A stretch of DNA of 14,330 nt from an uncultured Gammaproteobacteria bacterium (GTDB lineage Bacteria; Pseudomonadota; Gammaproteobacteria; Pseudomonadales; UBA5518): assembly GCA_903921135.1 (NCBI GenBank), contig CAIXOY010000315.1:1-14330 (forward strand), read 5' to 3'. Below the pieces are notes generated by a model, which worked only from the letters and a program-made list of their open reading frames with translations, had not been told where the DNA came from and searched no databases. A program made the position numbers and the translations under genes. Below are positions 1 through 6,910 of the stretch, one piece after another. The stretch's first letter is position 1. The number at the start of each line of letters is the position of its first letter.

Positions 1-420
1 GATCGCTTTTTCCAGTGTTTTCTTGGTGAGCCCCGAGGCGCGCAGCAGGTCGCCGGTCTCGCCTTTCTCGTCCAGGGTCGCGAGCAACACGAGTTCGCTC
101 GAGATGAACTTGTCCTTGCGCGCCTGGGAAAGCTTGTCTGCGATGTTCAGAACGCGTACGAGGTCATTCGCGAGGTGGACTTCGCCCGAAACCCCTTCGA
201 CGCGCGGCTGGCGCGCGAGGAATTCATCAAGCTTCGCGGCGAGCGCGCGTGCATCGACACCGCACTTCGCGAGAAGGGGCCGTACCGTGCCGCCGGGTTG
301 CGCGATCAGCGCTACCAGCAGATGCGCGGGCAGGATGAAATTGTGGTCACGCCCCAGCGCCAGCGACTGTGCATCGCCGAGTGCGCCCTGGAGCTGGTTG
401 GTAAAACGATCGAGTCGCAT
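1..420 (-). CDS. clpB: ClpB disaggregase, N-terminal part (runs off window)
   Basis: ClpB is the cytoplasmic Hsp100 AAA+ disaggregase that works with DnaK to resolubilise aggregated proteins after heat stress. Only the first 140 codons are present and the frame is open to base 1. The translation begins MRLDRFTNQLQGALGDAQSL and continues with ALGRDHNFILPAHLLVAL and KFISSELVLLATLDEKG, the two helical Clp_N repeats that form the substrate-binding N domain (about residues 1-70 and 75-140). The ATP-binding modules lie outside the window. The start at 420 is supported by an AAGGGG Shine-Dalgarno 8 nt upstream and by the usual ClpB N-terminus. It follows pgeF on the same strand after 51 bp and has its own heat-shock-type promoter, so it can be induced separately from rluD-pgeF. 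Family assignment is firm. Confidence 0.93.
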   Translation of the reverse strand, partial: MRLDRFTNQLQGALGDAQSLALGRDHNFILPAHLLVALIAQPGGTVRPLLAKCGVDARALAAKLDEFLARQPRVEGVSGEVHLANDLVRVLNIADKLSQARKDKFISSELVLLATLDEKGETGDLLRASGLTKKTLEKAI

Positions 421-447
421 GGGCAAATCCCCTTGTGGTTGACCACT

Positions 448-476
448 ATGTGGGGCTGCACCGCGCGCGCTTCAAG
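448..476 (-). promoter_or_regulatory. Sigma32 (heat-shock) promoter of clpB
   Basis: Read on the minus strand, CTTGAA (476-471) is followed after 15 nt by CCCCACAT (455-448). This closely matches the sigma32 consensus CTTGAAA / CCCCATnT with acceptable spacing. Transcription would start near 440, leaving a leader of about 20 nt before the clpB ATG at 420. The -35 element overlaps the pgeF stop codon (ACT TGA). clpB is a classical sigma32 target, which agrees with the motif. There is no experimental support here. Confidence 0.78.
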
Positions 477-1260
477 TCGAGGACGGGATTCCTTGCGCTG
501 GATCAATCCATGCAAGCGTCGCCATGCGGCCCGTGACGCCGTCGCGGCGATAGGAAAAAAACAGATCGCTCTCGCGGAAGGTGCAGCGTCCTCCTCCGGC
601 GACATCTTCGACGCCAAGCGCGGAAAGGAAAATGCGTGCGAGCGCGTAAAGATCAGCGAGGAATTTTCCCTGCATGCCGGCGAGCGGCACGAATGCAGCG
701 TCGATGTTCTCCCGCCGCGAGGCAGGCTGCACGGCAAGGAAAGCCTCACGCACATCCTCTCCCACCTCGAAAGCCGAAGGGCCGATGGCAGGGCCGAGCC
801 ATACACGCAAAGAGGAGGCGTCAGCTGAAAAACGCGCGACCGTCTGCGCCAGCACACCCGCCGCCAGCCCCCGCCATCCGCAATGCGCGGCCGCGACCTC
901 GCGCCCGTCTGCTGATGCGATCACCACTGGCAGGCAGTCGGCCGTGAGCACCGCACACGCCATGCCGCTGCGGTCGGTCCAGGCTGCGTCGGCCTCCCGA
1001 ACCACGCCGTCCGCGCGCGCTTCCACCACGCCCGTGCCATGCACCTGCTGCAACCACTGGGGCGCGCAGGGCAGTTCCAGTGCATCCACCAACAGCGCGC
1101 GATTGCGGGCGACCGCTGCAGGATCGTCGCCCACATGGTCACCGAGATTGAACGAGGCATAGGGCCCCTCACTGACACCGCCCGCGCGCACGGTGACGGC
1201 TACGCGCACGCCCGGCGGCGCACGCCAGTCGACGGGCAGGAGCACGGACTCAGCCGCCAT
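472..1260 (-). CDS. pgeF: PgeF/YfiH-family purine nucleoside phosphorylase (laccase-domain protein)
   Basis: This is a cytoplasmic protein of the YfiH / LACC1 (Cu-oxidase_4) family. Members act as purine nucleoside phosphorylase/adenosine deaminase; older databases call them polyphenol oxidase, and the E. coli protein is named peptidoglycan editing factor. The 262-residue product has the three zinc-site residues in their usual motifs: H74 in QQVHG, C109 in TADCLPV and H126 in AAAHCGWRGL. It ends with the typical CTFRESDLFFSYRRDGVTGR segment. The frame is open further upstream, but the ATG at 1260 is chosen because it has an AGAGGA Shine-Dalgarno 8 nt before it and gives the family length. That start overlaps the end of rluD by 11 nt, implying translational coupling. 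The order rluD-pgeF-clpB is conserved in many gammaproteobacteria. Confidence 0.93.
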   Translation of the reverse strand: MAAESVLLPVDWRAPPGVRVAVTVRAGGVSEGPYASFNLGDHVGDDPAAVARNRALLVDALELPCAPQWLQQVHGTGVVEARADGVVREADAAWTDRSGMACAVLTADCLPVVIASADGREVAAAHCGWRGLAAGVLAQTVARFSADASSLRVWLGPAIGPSAFEVGEDVREAFLAVQPASRRENIDAAFVPLAGMQGKFLADLYALARIFLSALGVEDVAGGGRCTFRESDLFFSYRRDGVTGRMATLAWIDPAQGIPSST

Positions 1261-2221
1261 GCAGGAATTCCTCTCGATCGGCACGCAGCTCCGCAAGCAG
1301 ACACTGCATATCCTCGGGGACGGGAGCCTCGAAGCCGATCGTCTCGCCGCTGCCTGGATGCACAAACGAGAGCCGGAACGCGTGCAGCGCCTGCCGCCGG
1401 AAGGCGCGCAGGGCATCAACCAGACCGGGCGCCGCCTGTTTCGGCAACCGCACGCGCCCACCGTAATCAGGGTCGCCGGTGACGGGGAAACCCGCTTCGG
1501 ACAGGTGGACACGGATCTGGTGGGTGCGCCCGGTCTCGAGCTGGACCGCAAGGCAGGCGTGCGCCCGGAAACGCTCCAGCACGCGGTAGTGCGTCACCGC
1601 CTCGCGCCCACCCGACTCGAGCACCGCCATGCGTTGCCGGTCGCGCGGGTGGCGCCCGATGGGACGGTCGACCGTCGCGCCACTCACCGGCACACCGTTC
1701 ACCACGGCGCGGTACTCCCGGCTCACGTCGCGCCGCTGCAGCGCGGCGACCAGCGCTGTCTGCGCAGCCAGGGTCCGCGCGACCACGAGCAGACCTGTGG
1801 TGTCGCGATCCAGCCGGTGCACGATGCCGGCACGCGGCACCTGGGCGAGTTCCGGGTACGCCGCGAGCAAGCCGTTCAGGAGCGTATCGTCCGCGTGCCC
1901 CGCAGCGGGGTGCACCACCAGGCCGGCGGGCTTGTCGATGACGATGATGTGTTCGTCCTCGTGGACGACGGGAAGCTCCATCTCGGTGGGTCGCCAGTCG
2001 CCCTCGACCTCGCTCTCCGCGTCGAGCCGCAACCACTCGCCTCCGTGCACGGCGTCTCTGGGGATACGCACCGCACCGTCGACCAGCAGGCAGCCCTCGC
2101 GGATCCAGCGCTGGAGCCGGGAGCGGGAAAATTCGGGGAAGAGTTCCGCCGCAACCTGGTCGAGTCGGCGCCCGGAGAGGGCGGCGGGCACCTCGATCTC
2201 GCGCTGGATCCTTGGGTTCAT
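1250..2221 (-). CDS. rluD: Ribosomal large subunit pseudouridine synthase D
   Basis: RluD isomerises uridines of helix 69 of 23S rRNA (1911, 1915 and 1917 in E. coli numbering) to pseudouridine, which is needed for normal ribosome assembly and termination. The 323-residue protein has an N-terminal S4 RNA-binding domain (about 14-75, RLDQVAAELFPEFSRSRLQRWI), then the RluA-type catalytic domain. The catalytic aspartate is D138 in HRLDRDTTGLLVVART. Other family blocks are IDKPAGLVVHPAAGH, LETGRTHQIRVHL and GDPDYGG. The ATG at 2221 has only a weak Shine-Dalgarno, but no other start lies in frame before a stop at 2267-2269. It is divergent from bamD, as in Pseudomonas and E. coli, and heads the rluD-pgeF-clpB group. 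Confidence 0.96.
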   Translation of the reverse strand: MNPRIQREIEVPAALSGRRLDQVAAELFPEFSRSRLQRWIREGCLLVDGAVRIPRDAVHGGEWLRLDAESEVEGDWRPTEMELPVVHEDEHIIVIDKPAGLVVHPAAGHADDTLLNGLLAAYPELAQVPRAGIVHRLDRDTTGLLVVARTLAAQTALVAALQRRDVSREYRAVVNGVPVSGATVDRPIGRHPRDRQRMAVLESGGREAVTHYRVLERFRAHACLAVQLETGRTHQIRVHLSEAGFPVTGDPDYGGRVRLPKQAAPGLVDALRAFRRQALHAFRLSFVHPGSGETIGFEAPVPEDMQCLLAELRADREEFLHGG

Positions 2222-2263
2222 GGGCGCGGCACCGGGGAAGCAAGCAGATGTGTAAGGCGCCGG

Positions 2264-2272
2264 AGTCTAGCA
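2264..2272 (-). promoter_or_regulatory. Possible extended -10 promoter for rluD
   Basis: On the minus strand TGCTAGACT (2272-2264) resembles an extended -10 element (TGnTATAAT) and would give a leader of roughly 35 nt before the rluD ATG at 2221. No good -35 hexamer is visible 16-18 nt upstream, so the call rests on one element. Confidence 0.33.
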
Positions 2273-2289
2273 TGGGCGCTGACCCGGCC

Positions 2290-2320
2290 TTGGGTGCCCT
2301 GCGCGCGCTGTGTTTAAATA
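2290..2320 (+). promoter_or_regulatory. Possible sigma70 promoter for bamD
   Basis: The only AT-rich patch in the 133-bp rluD/bamD divergent gap is TGTTTAAATA (2311-2320), offering a TAAATA or TTAAAT -10 element. TTGGGT at 2290-2295 could be a weak -35 about 18-19 nt upstream. Transcription would begin near 2327, about 28 nt before the bamD ATG. The match is moderate. Confidence 0.33.
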
Positions 2321-2354
2321 GCCGCGCTACCGCTCATCCAGACCGGACTCCCTG

Positions 2355-3248
2355 ATGATCCCGAACCGACTACTCGCTCTCGCGCTATCCGCGCTGCTTC
2401 TTGGCGGCTGTTCGTGGTTCAAGGGTGACGACGAGGAGGTTCCGCCGGATCAGGGCGAACGTGCGCTCTACGAGACCGCCCAGAAAAACATCCGCGCCGC
2501 GAACTTCGATCTGGCAGTGAAGAACCTGCAATTGCTGGAAGCGCGCTACCCCTTCGGCCCCTACGCCGAACAAGCGCAACTCGAACTGATCTATGCCTAC
2601 TACCGGAATTACGATCACGAGGAGGCAGTCGCCGCGGCCGACCGCTTCATCAGGCTCCACCCGCAGCACCCCAGCACCGACTACGCGTATTACATGAAAG
2701 GCCTCTCGTCCTTTACCGAAGGTGAGGGCCTGCTCGAGCGCTTCCTGCCTACTGACCGCACCCATCGGGACCCCGGCCCGGCCCGGCAGTCCTTCGCCGA
2801 CTTCTCGCAATTGCTGTCCCGTTACCCGGGCTCGGAGTACGCAGCAGATGCGCGGGCGCGCATGGTGCACCTGCGCAACCTGCTCGCGCGCTACGAGATC
2901 AACGTTGCCAACTACTACTTCAAGCGCCGCGCGTACGTGGCAGCGCTGAATCGCGGGCGCTATGTGGTGGAGAACTTCCAGGAAACCCCCGCCGTGCCCG
3001 ACGGGCTGGCCGTGATGGCGCAGGCCTACCTGATCCTGGGCATGGAAGATCTCGCGCAGAACGCTATCACCGCCCTCAAGAGCAACTATCCGGATCACCC
3101 CTCGATTGACAAGGGCGGCAACTTCATCGCCCAACGATTCCCGGGTGACCGGGGTCGCTCGTGGAAAAACCTCGCGTCGCTGGGCTTTGTGGACCGTTCC
3201 ACGCCGCCGCACTTCGACAGTCGCGAGATCTACGAGAAAACCAACTGA
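2355..3248 (+). CDS. bamD: Outer membrane assembly lipoprotein BamD (ComL)
   Basis: BamD is the essential lipoprotein of the BAM complex that inserts beta-barrel proteins into the outer membrane from the periplasmic side. The 297-residue precursor starts MIPNRLLALALSALLLGGC. This is a type II signal peptide with lipobox LGGC and lipidated C19; serine at +2 fits outer-membrane sorting. Residues about 36-255 form tetratricopeptide-like helical repeats, including YETAQKNIRAANFDLAVKNL, PYAEQAQLELIYAYYRNYD and HPSTDYAYYMKGLSSF, with characteristic YPF and YP turns. It is somewhat longer than E. coli BamD (245 residues) because of a C-terminal tail after the last repeat. The start is the only one giving the lipoprotein signal; the upstream Shine-Dalgarno is weak. 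It diverges from rluD and converges on nadE with a 3-bp gap. Confidence 0.95.
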   Translation: MIPNRLLALALSALLLGGCSWFKGDDEEVPPDQGERALYETAQKNIRAANFDLAVKNLQLLEARYPFGPYAEQAQLELIYAYYRNYDHEEAVAAADRFIRLHPQHPSTDYAYYMKGLSSFTEGEGLLERFLPTDRTHRDPGPARQSFADFSQLLSRYPGSEYAADARARMVHLRNLLARYEINVANYYFKRRAYVAALNRGRYVVENFQETPAVPDGLAVMAQAYLILGMEDLAQNAITALKSNYPDHPSIDKGGNFIAQRFPGDRGRSWKNLASLGFVDRSTPPHFDSREIYEKTN

Positions 3249-3251
3249 GGC

Positions 3252-4880
3252 TCAGTCCCCGGGCTTCCAGCCAGAGGTGATCGGGTAACGCCGGTCACGA
3301 CCGAACGCGCGCTGCGTCACGCGCACCCCCACCGGTGCCTGCCTGCGCTTGTACTCGTTCAGATCGACTAGCCTGATCACCCGTGCCACTGTCTGCGGCT
3401 CAAAGCCCTCGGCAACGATGGCATCAGCGCTCATGTCACGCTCCACGTAGCGCTCCAGGATCTGGTCGAGCACTTCGTAGGGCGGCAGGTTGTCCTCGTC
3501 TTTCTGGTCTGGCGCGAGTTCGGCCGAGGGCGCTCGCGTGATGACGCGCTCGGGAATCACCTCTCCCTGGACGTTGCGGTAACGGGCCAATGCGAAGACG
3601 AGCGTTTTCGGCACATCCTTCAGCACATCGAAGCCGCCTGCCATGTCGCCGTAGAGCGTCGAGTAGCCCACGGCCATCTCGCTCTTGTTGCCGGTGGTGA
3701 GCACCAGCAATCCTTTCTTGTTGGAAATGGCCATCAGCAGGACGCCGCGGCAGCGCGCCTGCAGGTTCTGCTCCGTGGTATCCACGCTGCTGCCCGCAAA
3801 CTCCCCCGCCAGCGCGCCCATGAACGCCTCGTACATGGGCTCGATCGACAGCACGCTGAAGCGCACACCGAGCGCGTGCGCCTCGGCCTCGGCATCCTCG
3901 ATGCTCATCGCAGCCGTGTAACGGAAAGGCATCATCACGGCCTCGACGCGCTCCGCGCCCAGGGCGTCCACGGCAACGGCCAGCGTCAGCGCGGAATCGA
4001 TACCACCCGAGAGGCCCAGCACCACGCCCTTGAAGCGGTTCTTGGTGACATAGTCGCGCACGCCCGTGACAAGCGCGCTGTACACGAGCGCCAGATGCTC
4101 CGGCTCCGGTGAGACCGAACCCTCCAGCGTCAGGCCGCCACCGGAACGGCGCGTCAGCTTCACGGCGAACAGCCCTTCCTCGAAATGCGGGGCCCGCGCT
4201 GCAAGCCTGCCGGCGGCATCCACGGCAATCGAGCCGCCGTCGAACACGAGTTCGTCCTGACCACCGACCATGTTCGCGTACACCACAGGCACACGACCTG
4301 CGATTGCACGCTCCGTCACCACAAGGAGGCGATGCCGATGTTTGCCCGCGTGATACGGCGAGGCGTTGATGTTGAGGATCAGTTCCGCACCCGCCGCCAC
4401 GGCGAGATCGGCAGGCCCGGCATGCCAGATGTCCTCGCACACGCTGAGACCCACCCGGAAACCGGCGATATCGACGACGCAAGGCGTGGTACCCGGCACG
4501 AAGTAGCGCTTCTCGTCGAAGACCTGATAGTTGGGCAACTCCATCTTGGCGTACTCCGCCACCAGCGTGCCGCCGTGGAAGAGCCCTGCGACGTTATGCA
4601 ATCCATCGGCGCCGGGACGGGGATAGCCCACCAGCACCCACGCCGGCGGAAGTTCCGCGGCCAGCGCCGCCAGTGCGCGCTCGATGCGCGGACCGATGCT
4701 CTCGCGCAGCAGGAGATCCTCGGGCGGATAGCCGGTAAGAACCAGTTCCGGGAAGACGACGACATCGGCACCGCACTCCGCGACCGCCCGGCGCGTGGCA
4801 TCGAGCACGAGACGCGTGTTGGCGTCGATGTCGCCCACCAGAGGGTTCACCTGGGCCATGACAACGCAGAGCTGGGACAT
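3252..4880 (-). CDS. nadE: Glutamine-dependent NAD(+) synthetase
   Basis: This cytoplasmic enzyme makes NAD+ from nicotinic acid adenine dinucleotide, ATP and glutamine, the last step of NAD biosynthesis. The 542-residue protein has an N-terminal nitrilase-type glutaminase domain (about 1-265) with the E45 (FPELVLTGYPPEDLL), K112 (AKMELPNYQVFDEKRYF) and C148 (LSVCEDIWH) triad. The C-terminal synthetase domain carries the PP-loop SGGIDS (291-296) and the NAD-synthase blocks TTGNKSEMAVGYSTLYGD and GGFDVLKDVPKT. The frame is open up to 4943, but the ATG at 4880 gives the family N-terminus (MSQLCVVMAQVNPLVGDI) and usual length; an inner ATG at 4859 (MAQVNPLVGD) is less likely. It is divergent from the PP0621-pilSR operon and tail to tail with bamD. 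Confidence 0.96.
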   Translation of the reverse strand: MSQLCVVMAQVNPLVGDIDANTRLVLDATRRAVAECGADVVVFPELVLTGYPPEDLLLRESIGPRIERALAALAAELPPAWVLVGYPRPGADGLHNVAGLFHGGTLVAEYAKMELPNYQVFDEKRYFVPGTTPCVVDIAGFRVGLSVCEDIWHAGPADLAVAAGAELILNINASPYHAGKHRHRLLVVTERAIAGRVPVVYANMVGGQDELVFDGGSIAVDAAGRLAARAPHFEEGLFAVKLTRRSGGGLTLEGSVSPEPEHLALVYSALVTGVRDYVTKNRFKGVVLGLSGGIDSALTLAVAVDALGAERVEAVMMPFRYTAAMSIEDAEAEAHALGVRFSVLSIEPMYEAFMGALAGEFAGSSVDTTEQNLQARCRGVLLMAISNKKGLLVLTTGNKSEMAVGYSTLYGDMAGGFDVLKDVPKTLVFALARYRNVQGEVIPERVITRAPSAELAPDQKDEDNLPPYEVLDQILERYVERDMSADAIVAEGFEPQTVARVIRLVDLNEYKRRQAPVGVRVTQRAFGRDRRYPITSGWKPGD

Positions 4881-4913
4881 CTTCAGGAAAGCCTCGACGA
4901 GGGGTGCAACCGC

Positions 4914-4943
4914 ATTCTCACGCATCGCCGGCTCAAAGGGCAA
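4914..4943 (-). promoter_or_regulatory. Possible sigma70 promoter for nadE
   Basis: On the minus strand TTGCCC (4943-4938) and GAGAAT (4919-4914) are separated by 18 nt and lie about 33 nt above the nadE ATG at 4880. The -35 keeps TTG and the -10 keeps four of six consensus bases. This is a weak match and depends on the 4880 start being right. Confidence 0.3.
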
Positions 4944-4952
4944 AACGCGCGG

Positions 4953-4981
4953 TTCACTTCGGCTGCCGGCAGGGCTAGGCT
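4953..4981 (+). promoter_or_regulatory. Possible promoter of the PP0621-pilS-pilR operon
   Basis: TTCACT (4953-4958) and TAGGCT (4976-4981) are spaced by exactly 17 nt and would start transcription near 4988, about 23 nt before the first gene. Match to the hexamers is four of six and three of six. A perfect 10-bp palindrome, CTGCCGGCAG (4963-4972), fills the spacer and could be an operator or chance in GC-rich DNA. Confidence 0.3.
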
Positions 4982-5010
4982 AGGCGCGGAGTCCCTCATC
5001 GTGATCGCAC

Positions 5011-5247
5011 ATGCCGCTTCTCAGGCTGTTGTTCCTGCTGCTCCTCGCCTTCATCGCGTGGCGGGCATACCGTCTCTTTTTTGCGGCCAAGGCACCTTCA
5101 GCCGCGCCGCCACCGTTGCAGGACATGGTTCGCTGCGCCGTGTGTGATGTGCACGTACCGGCACGGACGGCCGTGCACGAAGGCGGGAAAAGCTTCTGCA
5201 GCGAGGCACACCGCAGCCAGAACGTTTCAGGCAGCGGGAAGGTCTAG
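5011..5247 (+). CDS. PP0621-family membrane-anchored zinc-binding small protein
   Basis: This 78-residue protein of unknown function resembles the conserved PP0621 family often found beside pilS. Residues 3-24 form a single hydrophobic segment (LLRLLFLLLLAFIAWRAYRLFF), a likely N-terminal membrane anchor. A proline/alanine linker (27-36) precedes a small cysteine/histidine module: C42-x2-C45 (MVRCAVCDVHVP), then C63-x3-H67 (KSFCSEAHR). This is a probable single zinc site resembling MYM-type or treble-clef fingers. It ends 6 bp before the pilS ATG, so the two are almost certainly co-transcribed. That position suggests a link to PilS signalling or pilus assembly, but this is inference only. The Shine-Dalgarno is weak. 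Confidence 0.83.
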   Translation: MPLLRLLFLLLLAFIAWRAYRLFFAAKAPSAAPPPLQDMVRCAVCDVHVPARTAVHEGGKSFCSEAHRSQNVSGSGKV

Positions 5248-5253
5248 CAGGCC

Positions 5254-6885
5254 ATGGCCCTCGCGCCCGAGCGGGATGCGGAGAGCAGCTACGGCCTGCT
5301 CCGCGTCTACAGCTACTACCGGGCGACGTTGTCGCTGCTGCTTATCCTGATGTACTTCCTGCTGCGCAGGTCCGAAAGCGCGCCCGTACTGCAGCACGAA
5401 CTCTATCTCTACACGGCGATTCCCTACGCCGTGCTCGCCATCAGCCAGCTCGTCTTCGTGTTGCTGCGCCCGGTTTCGCCGAGGCCACGTCACATCTTCG
5501 CGATGCTGCTGGTGGACATCGTCTCCCAGATGCTCATCACCCACGCGAGCGGTGGCATCAACGGCGGCTTCGCGGTGCTGCTCATGGTGACGACCGGCGC
5601 CGCGGCCGTGTTCGTGCCCGGCCAGATTGCAACGCTGGTGGCCGCGCTCGCGAGCCTCGCCGTTCTCTTCGAGGCTCTCTGGATCGTGATCCGTCACGAT
5701 GCGCCCATCGGGGAGGTGTTTTCGGCCGGCATGCTGGGCGTGTTGCTGTTCGCAAGCTCCGTTCTGGTCCAACGCCTCGCGCTCCGGCTGCAACGCAGCC
5801 AGGCGCTCGCCAGCCAGCGCGCGCGAGAGGTGTACGAACTGCAGCAACTCAACCAGCTGATCGTGCAGCGCATGCAGACGGGCATCCTGCTGGTGGACGC
5901 CGACAGCCGCATCCGCATCGCGAACCATGCGGCGGCACGGCTCCTCGGTACCGGCGAGCGCGAACTCACCGACGACGATGCCTCGTTGCCCGCAGCCATC
6001 ACCGCCGCGCTCGACACCTGGCGGCGCAACCCGGCGCGCCTGCTCGCGCCCTTCAAACTGCGCGAGGACGGCCCGCAGGTGCAACTCTCTTTCGCGCGGC
6101 TGGAATCCGCCGCCGGTGACACCACACTGGTGTTTGCCGAAGATTTCACGCGAATCGCCCAGCAGGCCCAGCAACTGAAGCTCGCCTCGCTCGGCCGGCT
6201 CACCGCCAGCATCGCCCATGAGATCCGCAACCCCCTCGGCTCGATCAGTCACGCCGCGCAGTTGCTGCGCGAGTCCAGCGATCTGCCGGCAGACGATCAC
6301 CGTCTCGTCGAAATCGTGATCGGCAACGCGGAGCGCACCAACGAGGTGATCGAGAGCGTGCTGACGCTGTCACGCGGACAGCAGCCCCACCCGGAGAGGA
6401 TCTTGTTAGGCGAGTGGCTGCAGCGCTTCGCCGTGGAACTTCGCCAGCGCACCCACGATGCGCGAGTCGACCTCGAGGTGACGGCCGGCGCGGCGCAGGC
6501 AACAGTAAGCGCCGACCCCACACACCTGCGACAAGTCCTCCAGAACCTTGCAGAGAACGGGCTTCGCTACAGCCTGCGTGCAGTGGGTGAGCCATCACTC
6601 AGGCTGAGGCTCGACACAGACCCGCAGACAGGACTGCCCTTCCTCGACGTGATCGACCATGGCGCCGGCGTTCCCGCGGAAGACATCGACCGCATTTTCG
6701 AGCCCTTCTTCACCACGGAAGCGACGGGCACGGGCCTCGGCCTGTACCTCTCCAGGGAACTCTGCGAAGCTAGCCAGACAAGGCTCGAGTACCGCGCGGA
6801 GCCCGGCGCGGGAGGCTGTTTCAGGCTGTGTTTCCCGCACCCGGAGCGGCGCACGGCCACCGTGACCAGCAGCGCGGCGTCATGA
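5254..6885 (+). CDS. pilS: Sensor histidine kinase PilS
   Basis: PilS is the inner-membrane sensor kinase that phosphorylates PilR to control type IV major pilin transcription; in Pseudomonas it senses pilin levels in the membrane. The 543-residue protein has about six hydrophobic segments between residues 20 and 178. A coiled linker and PAS-like domain follow (about 195-300, MQTGILLVDADSRIRIANHAAARLLG). The HisKA domain carries phospho-acceptor H322 in SIAHEIRNPLGSISHAAQLL. The HATPase domain shows N-box NLAENGLRYS (431-440), G1 box DHGAGVP (468-474), F-box IFEPFFTT and G2 box GTGLGL (492-497). All catalytic boxes are intact. It lies 6 bp after the PP0621 gene and 25 bp before pilR, forming one operon. 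Confidence 0.95.
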   Translation: MALAPERDAESSYGLLRVYSYYRATLSLLLILMYFLLRRSESAPVLQHELYLYTAIPYAVLAISQLVFVLLRPVSPRPRHIFAMLLVDIVSQMLITHASGGINGGFAVLLMVTTGAAAVFVPGQIATLVAALASLAVLFEALWIVIRHDAPIGEVFSAGMLGVLLFASSVLVQRLALRLQRSQALASQRAREVYELQQLNQLIVQRMQTGILLVDADSRIRIANHAAARLLGTGERELTDDDASLPAAITAALDTWRRNPARLLAPFKLREDGPQVQLSFARLESAAGDTTLVFAEDFTRIAQQAQQLKLASLGRLTASIAHEIRNPLGSISHAAQLLRESSDLPADDHRLVEIVIGNAERTNEVIESVLTLSRGQQPHPERILLGEWLQRFAVELRQRTHDARVDLEVTAGAAQATVSADPTHLRQVLQNLAENGLRYSLRAVGEPSLRLRLDTDPQTGLPFLDVIDHGAGVPAEDIDRIFEPFFTTEATGTGLGLYLSRELCEASQTRLEYRAEPGAGGCFRLCFPHPERRTATVTSSAAS

Positions 6886-6910
6886 ACAGCCCAAGGAATC
6901 CGGCACACAG

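Noticed and set aside
435..446. GTGGT-TG-ACCAC near the clpB transcription start as a repressor operator
   Set aside because: The 5-bp arms with a 2-bp centre are too short and no known heat-shock operator (for example CIRCE) matches.
1545..1551. Start of the pgeF frame at 1551 giving a 359-residue protein
   Set aside because: The extra N-terminal 97 residues are the out-of-frame rluD coding strand and have no family counterpart; ATG 1260 has a good ribosome site.
1193..2317. 374-codon plus-strand open frame over rluD and pgeF
   Set aside because: It is the complementary-strand shadow of two firmly identified genes, with low-complexity composition.
4185..5147. Long plus-strand open frame over nadE and the following gap
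   Set aside because: It is antisense to well-conserved NadE catalytic motifs and has no family features.
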